DNA from: Gluconacetobacter sacchari
Lineage (GTDB): Bacteria > Pseudomonadota > Alphaproteobacteria > Acetobacterales > Acetobacteraceae
Assembly: GCF_014174255.1 (NCBI RefSeq)
Contig: NZ_JABEQJ010000005.1
Span: 115,459-179,458 of the forward strand
Direction: 5' to 3'
DNA: 64,000 bases
Under the pieces are notes generated by a model. The model made no database searches, was not told the DNA's origin, and worked only from the letters and a program-made list of their open reading frames with translations. This document shows positions 8,958 through 18,241 of this stretch, piece after piece. A program made the position numbers and the translations under genes. How positions within the stretch are numbered: position 1 is the stretch's first letter; each line of letters begins with the position of its first letter.

Positions 8958-9979
8958 CACACGCGCTCCCGTCCGCTGTCGCGCACGTCCAGCGCGTCGC
9001 GCATCCCGTCCCCCAGCACGTTCAACGACAGTACCACGATGACGATCGCCAACCCCGGCGCAACAGCCACCATCGGGCGGGTATAGATCAGTCCCTCGCC
9101 ATCCTGGATAATCGTGCCCCATGACGCGCCCGGTGCCTGCACCCCGATCGACAGGAACGACAACGCCGATTCCACCATCATCGCCAGCGCCATCATCAGC
9201 GGCGCCAGCACGACCAGCGTCCCGGTAACATTGGGCAGGATGTCTCGCAGCACGATGCGATATCCCGGCACGCCCAGCGCCCGCGCCGCGGTGACGAATT
9301 CCGCCCGCCGCAGCGTCATCACCCGCCCGCGCACCGGCCGCGCCGCATAAGGCACATAGACCAGTGCGATGATGCAGATCGGGATCAGCAGATTGTCGCT
9401 GCCGATCGTGATCGGCCCCAGCGTCAATCCCTGGCTGACTGTGACGATGGAAAGCGAGATCGCGAACAGATAGACCGGCACCGCCCACATGATGTCCATG
9501 ACGCGCGACAGCACCGCATCGACCACACCTCCGACATAGCCCGCGACGATCCCCACCATCCCCGCCAGCACGATGCATAGCGCGGCGGCGCAGAAGGAAA
9601 TCATCAGCGACGTCCGCCCGCCATACAGCAGGCGTGCCGCCAGATCGCGCCCCTGGCTGTCCGCCCCGAGAAGATCCGCCGAAGCGCGCCAGGTCGGCCC
9701 GATCGGCGACAGGCCCAGATGCAGCGGATTGTCGTTGGGCTGCATGATGTCGACAGGGCGCCCGTCGATCATCACCGATCCCGCGACGTTGGAAGTGAAC
9801 GGATCGGTATGCGCCACATCGCGCGCATAAAGCGGCGCCAGCAGGCAACCAACCGTCACCACCAGCAACACCAGCAGCGCCGTCATCGCCGCGCGGTCGC
9901 GCGCCAGCCTGCGCCCCGCACGCCGCCATGGCCCGACAGGCTTGGACGCAAAAGGGGAGGTCGCGGTCGGCGCGGTCAT
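8957..9979 (-). CDS. peptide ABC transporter permease, DppC type
   Basis: 340 residues. N-terminal cytoplasmic arm, first TM at AAMTALLVLLVVTVGCLLAPL, and GADSQGRDLAARLLYGGRTSL, the DppC hallmark of GTDxxGRD type. The EAA loop is EFVTAARALGVPGYRIVLRDILPN. The periplasmic loop after the first helix is longer than usual for DppC. Starts 14 bases after the binding-protein gene. Confidence 0.93.
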   Translation of the reverse strand: MTAPTATSPFASKPVGPWRRAGRRLARDRAAMTALLVLLVVTVGCLLAPLYARDVAHTDPFTSNVAGSVMIDGRPVDIMQPNDNPLHLGLSPIGPTWRASADLLGADSQGRDLAARLLYGGRTSLMISFCAAALCIVLAGMVGIVAGYVGGVVDAVLSRVMDIMWAVPVYLFAISLSIVTVSQGLTLGPITIGSDNLLIPICIIALVYVPYAARPVRGRVMTLRRAEFVTAARALGVPGYRIVLRDILPNVTGTLVVLAPLMMALAMMVESALSFLSIGVQAPGASWGTIIQDGEGLIYTRPMVAVAPGLAIVIVVLSLNVLGDGMRDALDVRDSGRERV

Positions 9980-9992
9980 GAAGGGAATCTCC

Positions 9993-11720
9993 TCAACGGA
10001 CCCAAACCTGCGAGAAGGTCATGTGATACAGGTCCGTATAGAAATAATTCCCCAGCCTGGACGATACCAGATCGATATAATTGATCCGAATGGCCGGCGC
10101 GGCCGGGGAATCACGGGTGACGATCCGCCCTGCCCGTGCCCAAAGCTCGGCGGCCCGCGCCGGATCGGTCGCCTGCTTGGCCGCGTCCATCGCCGCCTGA
10201 GCGTCCTTGTCGCAATAGCCGGCGATATTGATTGAATTGTCACTGCCGGGATGAAAATTCTCGCATCCGAACAGAGCATCCAGAAAATTGGAGGCCGAGG
10301 GATAATCGGCGAACCAGTCTGTTACGCTGATCTGCACGTGGTTCGACGTATTCTGTATGTAGTTGAACTGCACCGCATGCGCCAATGGCTTGACGCTGGC
10401 GTCATAGCCGATGGCCTGGAGCATGTTGCGCAGCCACACGCCCATGCTCATCTCGACGGCGGTGTTCTGCACCACCACCGTCACCTTCTGCCCGGCGGTG
10501 CCGCTGGCGGCCACCATCCGGCGCGCTCCCTCCAGATCGGGCCCACGCCAGGAGGATGCCGGATGGTCGGGGTCCGCCCCGATCGTATGGGCACATTCCT
10601 CCAGCGCACCGGGGATGCCGGGCGGCACGATGGTGCAGAGCGGCGCGGCCACGGCAGAGCCGCCGTACAGGATGGTCATCGCACGCCGGTCCAGCGCCCG
10701 ATTTACCGCCTGGCGCGCCAGGCGGTTGTTGAACGGCGGAAGATTGACGTTCATCGGCACATAATACATGCCGTACAGCGCGCGCAGATGGACCTGCCTG
10801 GGATAGCGCGCGCCCAGTTCGCCCAGCCGGTCCAGCGGCTTCATATCGAACATCCAGTCATACTGGCCGTTTTCCACCGCCGTCACCGCCGCTTCGTCCG
10901 GCAGGCCGAAATCATAGCGGATATGGTCGACATAACCGTCGGGCTGGGCGTCGGCGCTCCAGACGTGAAAGAACGGATTCCGCTCCAGCACCGCGCCCCG
11001 GTCCGGATCGTAGCTGACGAACCGATACGGCCCCGTGGTCGGCGCGGCCACATTGCCCAGATCGTGGTCCGGCATGTCCGCCGGCAGAATCGAAGCATGC
11101 GGGAAGGCCAGCTTCTGCGGGAATTCGGCATCCGGTTGACTTAGGTGAAAGACGACAGTCCGCGTCGCCGGATCGACCTCCAACCCACCCGCCAGCGTGC
11201 ATCGCGCCGGATCGCGCAGACAGGCATCCGCCCCGATGATGGCGCCGTAGAACGACCCAGCCGTCGGACTGCCGACGCGAAACAGACGGCGGATCGAGGC
11301 CGCGACATCCGCCACCGTGAGGTCCCGCCCGGTTGAAAACCGCACCCCGCGCCGCAGGACGAAACGCCAGGTCCGCCCGCCATCCTCGGGCTGCGGCACG
11401 GTTTCGGCCAGGTCGGGCACCACCTCATCGCTGCTCTGGTCGTCCGCCTTGCGAAAGCTCAGCAGCCCGTCATACAGAACCGCGAAAATCTGCGCATATT
11501 CCGAGGTATAATTGATCTGCGGATCGAGCGTCCCGCCCGAGGACGATGCTGTCAGCCGCAGCGTGCCCCCCCGATGCGGGCTGCCCAGCGTCTGCCCGTC
11601 GCCGACCGGCCGGGCGCTCCCGGGCGGCGCCGAATCCTGCGCACGGGCGGCCTGGCAGGACACACCCACCATCACCGCCAGACTCATCGTCAATCCGGCA
11701 AGCGGATGGCCGGCCGCCAC
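9993..11720 (-). CDS. peptide-binding periplasmic protein (SBP family 5)
   Basis: About 575 residues. Signal peptide LTMSLAVMVGVSCQAARA ahead of the mature protein. GGTLRLTASSSGGTLDPQ and the later DGRTWRFVLRRGVRFSTGRDLTVADV-like stretch are the signature region of extracellular solute-binding protein family 5. Binds peptides or related solutes and hands them to the DppBC-like permease. A GTG at 11720, directly after the SCO1 stop, gives the longest form; ATG 11687 gives a shorter signal peptide. Either is possible. Confidence 0.88.
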   Translation of the reverse strand: MAAGHPLAGLTMSLAVMVGVSCQAARAQDSAPPGSARPVGDGQTLGSPHRGGTLRLTASSSGGTLDPQINYTSEYAQIFAVLYDGLLSFRKADDQSSDEVVPDLAETVPQPEDGGRTWRFVLRRGVRFSTGRDLTVADVAASIRRLFRVGSPTAGSFYGAIIGADACLRDPARCTLAGGLEVDPATRTVVFHLSQPDAEFPQKLAFPHASILPADMPDHDLGNVAAPTTGPYRFVSYDPDRGAVLERNPFFHVWSADAQPDGYVDHIRYDFGLPDEAAVTAVENGQYDWMFDMKPLDRLGELGARYPRQVHLRALYGMYYVPMNVNLPPFNNRLARQAVNRALDRRAMTILYGGSAVAAPLCTIVPPGIPGALEECAHTIGADPDHPASSWRGPDLEGARRMVAASGTAGQKVTVVVQNTAVEMSMGVWLRNMLQAIGYDASVKPLAHAVQFNYIQNTSNHVQISVTDWFADYPSASNFLDALFGCENFHPGSDNSINIAGYCDKDAQAAMDAAKQATDPARAAELWARAGRIVTRDSPAAPAIRINYIDLVSSRLGNYFYTDLYHMTFSQVWVR

Positions 11721-12332
11721 CTACCGCGCCGCCATCAGATCATTCAGGCGCTTCGCGATCTCTTCGGCCGAGGCATCGGACTGGATGGTCCCGGCATATC
11801 GCCCTTCGGGCGACATGATGACGATGCGCGGCGACGGCTCCATGCTGTAATCACCATCCTTGCCCTCATGGCGGACATAGGGCGCATGATATTCGGCGGT
11901 CACTGCCCGAAGCATGTTCGGCGCGCCGGTCATCGCGAAGATCCGCGGCCCGAACCGCAGCGTATAGGCCCGCATCGCCTCGGCCGTATCGCGCATCGGG
12001 TCCAGCGAGATGAACAGCGGCGCCACCTTGCGGTAGCGCGGGCCCAGCAGGTCCATCGCCCCGGCCATCGCTTTCAACGTCGCGCCGCATTGCGTATCGG
12101 GACAATGGGTATAGCCGAAATAGACCAGCATCCAGCGGCCCCGGAAATCGCTGTCCGACACCGCGCCCTCGGCCGCGCTGACCAGCCGGAACGACCCGCC
12201 GACCTCGTTGCCATAAGTGGACAGCATCGGCCCCGCCCGCTCCATCGCGCGATAGCCGCCATATCCTCCGGCAGCCGACAGGGCGACGATGATCGCCCCG
12301 ATCGCCAACCGGCGCTTGTCCCGTTCCTGCAT
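11721..12332 (-). CDS. SCO1/SenC-like thioredoxin-fold protein with altered metal site
   Basis: 203 residues. An N-terminal TM anchor (IGAIIVALSAAGGYGGY) then a SCO1/SenC fold (GGSFRLVSAAEG, RWMLVYFGYTHCPD, PLFISLDPMRDT). Usual SCO proteins bind copper through CxxxC plus a distal His and help assemble cytochrome oxidase. Here the pair is Cys77-PDTQ-Cys82, CxxxxC, and the segment that normally contains the distal His reads YSMEPSPRIVIM. The copper role is therefore doubtful. ATG overlaps the polA stop (TGATG). Confidence 0.82.
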   Translation of the reverse strand: MQERDKRRLAIGAIIVALSAAGGYGGYRAMERAGPMLSTYGNEVGGSFRLVSAAEGAVSDSDFRGRWMLVYFGYTHCPDTQCGATLKAMAGAMDLLGPRYRKVAPLFISLDPMRDTAEAMRAYTLRFGPRIFAMTGAPNMLRAVTAEYHAPYVRHEGKDGDYSMEPSPRIVIMSPEGRYAGTIQSDASAEEIAKRLNDLMAAR

Positions 12333-15154
12333 CAGTGTGCGTCCGCCCAGTTCGTTCCGGTTCCGGTCTCCACCACCAGCTTCACCGACAGCTCGGCGGC
12401 GGATTCCATGACCTGTTTCACGAGGCCGGACAGATCGCCCTCCTGGCCCTGCCGTACCTCGAACACAAGTTCGTCATGGACCTGAAGCAGCAGCCGTCCG
12501 TCAAGCCCGGCATCGGCCACCGCGCGCGGCAGGCGCACCATCGCGCGCTTGATGATGTCGGCAGCACCACCCTGCAACGGCGCATTGATCGCCTGGCGTT
12601 CGGCATAGGACCGACGGGCCGCGTTGCGGTCGCTGATGCCCGGCACCCAGCAGCGCCGGCCGAACGGCGTGGTGACATAACCGTTGGCCTTCGCCTCTTC
12701 CTTCATCCGGTCCATATAGTCGCGGATCCCCGGATAGCGCGCGAAATAGGCGTCGATATAGGACCGCGCCTCGCCCGGCGAAATCCCGAGCTGCCGCCCC
12801 AGCCCGAAGGCGCTGATACCGTAGATGATACCGAAATTGATCGCCTTGGCCCGCCGCCGCGTCAGCGCGTCCATCCCCTCGATCGGCAGGCCGAAAACCT
12901 CGGACGCCGTGCGGGCATGAATATCCTGCCCCAGCGCAAAGGCTTCGCGCAGCGCGGGAATGTTGGCCACGTGGGCCAGCAGCCGCAGTTCGATCTGCGA
13001 ATAATCCGCCGACAACAGCACGCAACCCGGCGCCGCGACGAAGGCGCGGCGGATGCGGCCGCCTTCCTCGGTGCGGATGGGAATATTCTGTAGGTTCGGC
13101 TCGTTGGACGACAGGCGCCCCGTCGAGGTGATGGCCATCTGGAACGAGGTATGCACCCGCTCCGTCCCCGGATCGGCCTGCCCGACCAGCGCGTCGGCAT
13201 AGGTCGATTTCAACTTGGCCAACTGCCGCCACGACAGGATGCGCGCCGGCAGGTCGTGCCCCTGGTCGGCCAGATCCTGCAACACCGACGAATCGGTGCC
13301 CCAGGCGCCCGATTTCATCCGCTTGCCGCCGGGCAGTCCCATTTCGTCGAACAGGATTTCGCCCAGTTGCTTGGGCGAGCCGACATTGAACGACCGGCCG
13401 GCCAGACGGTGGATGTCCTCCTCCATCTCCCCCATTCGCCCTGCGAAATCCGCCGACAGGCGCCGCAATTCGGTCACATCGACCGCGATGCCCGCCCGCT
13501 CCATGTCGGCCAGCACCGCCACCAGCGGCCGTTCCAGTTCCTCGTACAGCGCCAGCGCACGGTTGGGCCGCAATGTCGGATGCAGCACCAGCCACAGCCG
13601 CAGCGTCACGTCCGTATCCTCGGCCGCGTAAGCCGTGGCCCGCGCCACATCGACCCGCGCGAAGGGCACGCGGTTGCGCCCGGTCCCCGTCACCTCGTCA
13701 TACGAAATCGGCGTATGACCCAGATACAGCCGCGACAATTCGTCCATGCCCTGCCCATGCCGCCCGGCATACTGGGCGTAGGCGATCAACATGGTGTCGT
13801 CGATCGGCGCCGGCTGCGGCGCGCCGGCGCGGGTCAGCACCAGCAGGTCGAACTTGGCGTTCTGAAAGATCTTCAATACCGACGGGTCGACGAACAGCGG
13901 CCCCAGGATCTCCAGTGCGACGGCGACCGGCATCTGGAGACCGACGGGGTCCTCATCCTCCACCTCCTCCGGCAGAAGCTGCGCCTGGGCCGGCGCCCCT
14001 TCATGCGCCAGCGGGATATAGCAGGCCCGCCCCGGCGCCACCGCCAGCGAGATCCCGACCAGCCCGGCGCGCAGCGGGTCCAGCCCATCGGTCTCGGTAT
14101 CGACGGCGCAGAACCCGACCCGCCGCGCCTCGGCGACCCATTCCGTCAACGCCTCCGCCGTCCGCACGGTCTCATAAGGACCAAAAGCCGCCCGATCGGG
14201 CGCGGCCGGTGCCGTATCCGCGGACGAGCCAGCCGCCGGTGGCGGCGCATGCCGGGCCACCCCAACGGCCGCCGCCGTTTCCTTCAACCCCATCCGATGC
14301 ACCAGCGAGCGGAAGCCCATCCGCCCCAGCCACGCCCCCAGCCGTTCCTCATCCGGCGCGCGGCAGACCAGTTCCTCCAGCGCCAGCGGGCAGGGCGCAT
14401 CCTCGCGCAGCGTCACCAGTTCGCGCGACAGGCGGGCACGCTCGGCATGTTCGATCAGATTATCGCGCCGCTTCGACGCCTTCATCGCGGGGGCCGCCGC
14501 CAGGATCGCATCCAGCGAGCCGAATTCCGCGATCAGGGCCGACGCGGTCCTGGGCCCGATCCCCGGCACGCCCGGCACGTTATCCACCGAATCGCCGATC
14601 AGCGCCTGCACGTCGATCACCTTGTCGGGCGTCACGCCGAATTTAGCCTCGACCTCCGCCGGCCCGATCGGCTTCTGGCGGATCGGATCCTGCATCTCCA
14701 CGCCCGGCCGAATCAACTGCATCAGGTCCTTGTCGGACGAAACGATGGTACAACGCCCACCGGCGTCGGTCACGCGCCGCGCATAGGCCGCGATCAGATC
14801 GTCCGCCTCCCAACCCGCCTCCTCGATCCCAGGCACGCCAAAGGCCGCGGTCGCGTCCCGCACCAGGGCGAATTGCGGGCGCAGATCCTCGGGCGGCTCC
14901 GGCCGGTGAGCCTTGTACTGGTCATAGAGGTCGTTGCGGAAGGTCAGCCGCCCCGCATCGAAAATCACCGCCAGATGCGTGCCCGCATGGTCGCGCAGCA
15001 GGCGCGCCAACATGTTGGTAAAGCCGAAGACGGCATTGACCGGCGTGCCGTCGGGCGCGGTCATCGGCGGCAAGGCATGGAAGGCACGAAAGATGAACCC
15101 CGACCCGTCAACGAGGATCAGGTGAATCGGGGCGTCGCCGGACATGGGGCCTGA
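12332..15154 (-). CDS. polA: DNA polymerase I
   Basis: About 940 residues. The N-terminal 5' nuclease is present (LVDGSGFIFRAFHALPP, SSDKDLMQLI, GVPGIGPRTASALI). The 3'-5' exonuclease domain keeps its metal ligands (CAVDTETDGLDP). The polymerase domain has LLSADYSQIELRLLAH (motif A), AINFGIIYGISAFGL (motif B) and LQVHDELVFEV (motif C). Complete, proofreading-competent PolA for repair and Okazaki processing. Two close ATGs (15154 and 15142) are possible starts. First large gene of an operon continuing into SCO1 and the peptide importer. Confidence 0.96.
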   Translation of the reverse strand, partial: SGPMSGDAPIHLILVDGSGFIFRAFHALPPMTAPDGTPVNAVFGFTNMLARLLRDHAGTHLAVIFDAGRLTFRNDLYDQYKAHRPEPPEDLRPQFALVRDATAAFGVPGIEEAGWEADDLIAAYARRVTDAGGRCTIVSSDKDLMQLIRPGVEMQDPIRQKPIGPAEVEAKFGVTPDKVIDVQALIGDSVDNVPGVPGIGPRTASALIAEFGSLDAILAAAPAMKASKRRDNLIEHAERARLSRELVTLREDAPCPLALEELVCRAPDEERLGAWLGRMGFRSLVHRMGLKETAAAVGVARHAPPPAAGSSADTAPAAPDRAAFGPYETVRTAEALTEWVAEARRVGFCAVDTETDGLDPLRAGLVGISLAVAPGRACYIPLAHEGAPAQAQLLPEEVEDEDPVGLQMPVAVALEILGPLFVDPSVLKIFQNAKFDLLVLTRAGAPQPAPIDDTMLIAYAQYAGRHGQGMDELSRLYLGHTPISYDEVTGTGRNRVPFARVDVARATAYAAEDTDVTLRLWLVLHPTLRPNRALALYEELERPLVAVLADMERAGIAVDVTELRRLSADFAGRMGEMEEDIHRLAGRSFNVGSPKQLGEILFDEMGLPGGKRMKSGAWGTDSSVLQDLADQGHDLPARILSWRQLAKLKSTYADALVGQADPGTERVHTSFQMAITSTGRLSSNEPNLQNIPIRTEEGGRIRRAFVAAPGCVLLSADYSQIELRLLAHVANIPALREAFALGQDIHARTASEVFGLPIEGMDALTRRRAKAINFGIIYGISAFGLGRQLGISPGEARSYIDAYFARYPGIRDYMDRMKEEAKANGYVTTPFGRRCWVPGISDRNAARRSYAERQAINAPLQGGAADIIKRAMVRLPRAVADAGLDGRLLLQVHDELVFEVRQGQEGDLSGLVKQVMESAAELSVKLVVETGTGTNWADAH

Positions 15155-15168
15155 CATCGGGGGGCGGA

Positions 15169-15399
15169 TCAGTGCGCGCTGTCTTCCCCGGCATCCGGAC
15201 TCAGCACGAACAGGCGCGAGCAATAGGGGCAGAAGGTCTGATGACCCGCGATACGCAGCCACACGCGCGGATGGCCCAGCGCCCCCAGCCCACCGTCGCA
15301 GGACAGGACCCGCGATTGCACGATCACCGTCTCGACATGACCGAGGCGCGGATGGGGTACCGGATCGCCGGATTGGGCCGGAAGGGTCTGGACCTGCAT
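15169..15399 (-). CDS. CHCC-type zinc-finger protein
   Basis: 76 residues. RVLSCDGGLGALGHPRVWL and then FCPYCSRLFVL give the Cys-His-Cys-Cys ligands of the zf-CHCC family (related to a mitochondrial complex I subunit). The Zn-binding role is family knowledge; the bacterial function is not settled. Lies 14 bases upstream of polA on the same strand and is probably cotranscribed with it. Confidence 0.85.
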   Translation of the reverse strand: MQVQTLPAQSGDPVPHPRLGHVETVIVQSRVLSCDGGLGALGHPRVWLRIAGHQTFCPYCSRLFVLSPDAGEDSAH

Positions 15400-15457
15400 A
15401 TGTTCGCTCCGCCTCGTGATGATGGCCCTGTCGGCCGGTGGTCAGGATGGACGGGGG

Positions 15458-16540
15458 ATGATACGCAGGATCACCGTGCTTTCAAACCTCCGCCTGTCAC
15501 GCCTGCGCTATCTGACCCCCTTCCTGCTGCTGGCGGGGTGCGCCATGCGGGACCCGCCGGCGCCCCGGCCGCCAGCCATATGGGCGGCGGACGGCCGACT
15601 GGTGCCGCCCGACACGGTCCTGCGCCTGCCCGACGGCACCCGCGTCCCCACCCGGATCTGGCCCGCCCGCGGGCGGGTCCGGGCGGTCATGCTGGCACTG
15701 CATGGATTCGACGACAGCCGCGATGCATGGGAATTCGCGGCCCCCGCGCTCGTGGCACAAGGCATCACGCTCTACGCCCCCGATCTACGCGGCTTCGGCG
15801 GGATGGCCGATCGCGGCCTATGGGCCGGGACGGACCAGATGGTCGCGGATGCGCGGAACGAGGCCCTGCAAATCGCCCGCCGCCACCCCGGCGTGCCGCT
15901 CTATCTCATGGGCGAGAGCATGGGCGGCGCGATCCTGACATGCCTGATGGCCCGCCCGGACGCGCCACCGGTGGCGGGCACCATCCTGTTGGCCCCGGCG
16001 GTCTGGAAGCTGGGCGCCGTCCCCGAGACGGTGCTGCGCCTGCTGGCCGCGACGGCCCCCGACTGGCGCCTGACGGGCCACGAACTGCCGGTCCACGTCG
16101 TGGCGGGCGACGACATGGCGGCGATGCGGCGACTCTATTTCGACCCGCTGACCCTGCGCGCCAGCCGGATGCGCGCCGTCGCGGGCCTCGCTGCCCTGAT
16201 GCGCCAGGCCGCGGAAGCCGCCCCACGCCTGCACGGCCCGACCATGGTCATCTATGGCGGGCACGACCAGCTTGTCCCCCCGCCCGCAATGGCCGCCCTG
16301 TGGCGCAACCTCCCGCCCGGCACGCGCCGCGATTACATTCCGCAGGGCTATCACCTGCTCCTGCGCGGCCGCAGCAGACAGGCCGCCACCGCCGACATCG
16401 CGCAATGGATCACCGACCCCGACCGCCCCCTGCCCTCGGGGGGCGACATCGCCGCGGCCGCATGGCAGGCCCTGCCCCATGACGGCAGCGACGCGCCACT
16501 TCCGATCCTCGCCCCCCTGGAGGCCCTGCCCGGCAAATAA
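15458..16540 (+). CDS. lipoprotein alpha/beta hydrolase (monoglyceride-lipase-like)
   Basis: 360 residues from ATG 15458, which has a GGACGGGGG purine tract just upstream. The signal ends in a lipobox (LLLAGC), so it is probably a membrane-anchored lipoprotein. The hydrolase core shows LALHGFDDSRDAW, YAPDLRGFGG, nucleophile elbow LMGESMGGAIL, VIYGGHDQLVPP (acid) and a late QGYHLLLRG His, the pattern of serine-aminopeptidase/monoacylglycerol-lipase-like enzymes. Divergent from the zf-CHCC gene and ends 52 bases before tRNA-Arg. Confidence 0.85.
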   Translation: MIRRITVLSNLRLSRLRYLTPFLLLAGCAMRDPPAPRPPAIWAADGRLVPPDTVLRLPDGTRVPTRIWPARGRVRAVMLALHGFDDSRDAWEFAAPALVAQGITLYAPDLRGFGGMADRGLWAGTDQMVADARNEALQIARRHPGVPLYLMGESMGGAILTCLMARPDAPPVAGTILLAPAVWKLGAVPETVLRLLAATAPDWRLTGHELPVHVVAGDDMAAMRRLYFDPLTLRASRMRAVAGLAALMRQAAEAAPRLHGPTMVIYGGHDQLVPPPAMAALWRNLPPGTRRDYIPQGYHLLLRGRSRQAATADIAQWITDPDRPLPSGGDIAAAAWQALPHDGSDAPLPILAPLEALPGK

Positions 16541-16592
16541 TTACCCGGCGGGACTGGCGTCCCGAAACGGTTCGGGGTATGGAGGCCTCACT

Positions 16593-16669
16593 GGACCCGT
16601 AGCTCAGCTGGATAGAGCGTCGCCCTCCGAAGGCGAAGGTCGAAGGTTCGAATCCTTTCGGGTCCGCCA
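16593..16669 (+). tRNA. tRNA-Arg (CCG)
   Basis: Full cloverleaf of 77 bases with encoded CCA. The acceptor arms GGACCCG and CGGGTCC pair, the D-arm has AGCTCAGCTGGATAGAGC, the anticodon stem TCGCC/GGCGA encloses loop CTCCGAA (anticodon CCG), and the T-arm has GGTTCGAATCC. The gene remains intact although a prophage is inserted at its 3' end. Confidence 0.97.
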
Positions 16670-16670
16670 T
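16653..16670 (+). repeat. attL core, 18-bp direct repeat
   Basis: TCCTTTCGGGTCCGCCAT, which is the 3' end of tRNA-Arg plus one base, occurs again exactly at 62067-62084. The following bases differ (TCCG versus CTCA). This is the crossover core of integrase-mediated insertion; the tRNA 3' end is restored by the phage copy. Confidence 0.93.
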
Positions 16671-16696
16671 TCCGTAAAATTAAATAGGCATATCAT

Positions 16697-17761
16697 CTAT
16701 TTAGATGGAAGTTTGCCATTCTTTTTTTTGAGTTTGCCAATTCCATCCAATCTGGACATGGCAATCTCGGCAAGCTGCACCTGCTCGACCGCCCGGGTAT
16801 AACGCTCCACCTCAGCCAGTGACCGGTGTCCGGTAATCGATGCGATCTGGTGTGGCGTGCATCCCGCTTCCGCCAGCCGTCTGGCGGCAGCCTTGCGCAA
16901 TCCATGCGGGCTGCACCCCGCCGGCAGCCCTGCCCCTTCGCACCATCCGATAAACTGGTTGTAAAATCCGTTCACGGAAAACGCGCGGCCCCGCTCCGTG
17001 ATTAGGAACGTCGCAGCCACCTGATCCTGTATCGCATTCAGCTCGACCCGAAGCGCCGGATGAATCGGAATCTGTAGTTCGGCTCCAGTCTTAATCTGAT
17101 TTACCCGTATCCTCTCGCCCGTCACCGCACGCGGTCCCATTGCCACGACGTCACTGCGGCGCTGTCCTGTATAAAGCAGAAGCGCCAATGCCAGGCGGGG
17201 CCGCGACCCTGACGGCCAGTGCGTTTCGAATTGCGCGATTTCAGCGTCGGTCCAGGAGTGAATGCCTTTGCTCTTGATGCGCAGCCGCTTGATGCCCACG
17301 CTCGGGTCCGTATCCCTCCATCCAATATCAATCGCAAACTGCATCAGCGTGCCCCATAGCCGCAGCATGCGATTCGCCGTCGTAGGGCTATTGGACTGTT
17401 CGCGCACCAGGTAGCGCACATTGGCGGCCTCCATGCCGGCTACCGGCAGCTCGCCATATTCCGCTGATCTCATGCGTTCGAGCAGGCGGCGATAAACCGC
17501 CTTCGTGCTGTCTTTCAACGCCGCAAATTCCGCAGTCTGGTACCAGCGGCTGATCAGGTCGGACACGCTGCCGGACGGCGCGCGTTGCGTCCGTTCCTTC
17601 CGGGGCTCACTCGCCATGAGCCCATAATATGCCGTCATGAAATCGGGGCTGGACGGATCGGGAAGCGGACGCTGCTTCTCGCCGGGCCGCCTCAAATAAT
17701 ACCGTATTTTCCCGTAGCGGTCAGTAAATCTATGAACGTATTTCAGCCTGATAACAGTCAC
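16697..17761 (-). CDS. int: phage integrase, tyrosine recombinase
   Basis: 354 residues. Short N-terminal arm-binding region, SAM-like core-binding domain at about 65-150, and a C-terminal catalytic domain. Catalytic residues visible: Arg in LLYTGQRRSDVV, His-x-x-Arg in SPHGLRKAAARRL, His/Arg in ITGHRSLAEVERYTR, whose Tyr is the likely nucleophile. Ends 27 bases from attL. ATGA overlap with the excisionase-like gene, last gene of the leftward operon. Confidence 0.95.
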   Translation of the reverse strand: MTVIRLKYVHRFTDRYGKIRYYLRRPGEKQRPLPDPSSPDFMTAYYGLMASEPRKERTQRAPSGSVSDLISRWYQTAEFAALKDSTKAVYRRLLERMRSAEYGELPVAGMEAANVRYLVREQSNSPTTANRMLRLWGTLMQFAIDIGWRDTDPSVGIKRLRIKSKGIHSWTDAEIAQFETHWPSGSRPRLALALLLYTGQRRSDVVAMGPRAVTGERIRVNQIKTGAELQIPIHPALRVELNAIQDQVAATFLITERGRAFSVNGFYNQFIGWCEGAGLPAGCSPHGLRKAAARRLAEAGCTPHQIASITGHRSLAEVERYTRAVEQVQLAEIAMSRLDGIGKLKKKNGKLPSK

Positions 17762-17997
17762 TTAAACTTATCCCACGGGTTCGCGAGCGTCGGTGTCGGC
17801 GCAATGCCGGCCTGATGGTCGAGCCAGCGATCGAGGTCCTCGCGCAGATAGGCCTTTCGACGTTGACCAAGCTTGATCGAACGGATTGCCGTCGCAACCA
17901 GGCTGCGAAATCCGCTGACCGAAAGGGATAGGTAGCGCGCCGCATCCTTCTCGGAGAGCGCTCGGGGAGTAATGGTGACGACCACGTCACGTCCCAT
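17758..17997 (-). CDS. excisionase-like helix-turn-helix protein
   Basis: 79 residues. LSEKDAARYLSLSVSGFRSLV reads as the MerR/AlpA-type winged HTH found in phage excisionases, followed by RKAYLREDLDRWLD. Position directly upstream of int with a 4-base overlap supports a directionality-factor role. Could alternatively be an AlpA-like regulator of int. Confidence 0.75.
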   Translation of the reverse strand: MGRDVVVTITPRALSEKDAARYLSLSVSGFRSLVATAIRSIKLGQRRKAYLREDLDRWLDHQAGIAPTPTLANPWDKFK

Positions 17998-18241
17998 CAG
18001 CGCCTCCTGTGGCTCCGCGATCGCGCCGAGGCACCGTCAGATACCCCGTCAGCTCCAGCACGCGCTCACCGTCGCGCACAACCAGGCGCCCAACGTGGGC
18101 AATCGCACAGCCACTGATAGTCTCGCGGGTGGCGCCGACGTAGTTTCCCCGTCCGTCACCGTGCAGGCGCGTCGTGTAGACCGCCTTGCCAATCACCAGG
18201 TCGGACAGACAGGGATGGGCCAGCATCGGGTGGTCAGCCAT
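17987..18241 (-). CDS. hypothetical phage protein, mainly beta
   Basis: 84 residues starting MADHPMLAHP. Contains LVIGKAVYTTRLHGDGRGNYVGATRETISG and HVGRLVVRDGERVLELTGY-like beta segments. No family recognised. Overlaps the excisionase-like gene by 11 bases and the preceding gene by 8 bases, so it is translated within the left operon. Confidence 0.6.
   Translation of the reverse strand: MADHPMLAHPCLSDLVIGKAVYTTRLHGDGRGNYVGATRETISGCAIAHVGRLVVRDGERVLELTGYLTVPRRDRGATGGADGT

Noticed and set aside
7824..9086. 420-codon plus-strand frame over the peptide permeases
   Set aside because: Arg/His/Gln-rich shadow of membrane-protein codons on the other strand.
13151..15154. 667-codon plus-strand frame opposite polA
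   Set aside because: Arg/His/Pro-rich text without domains; polA motifs are unmistakable on the minus strand.
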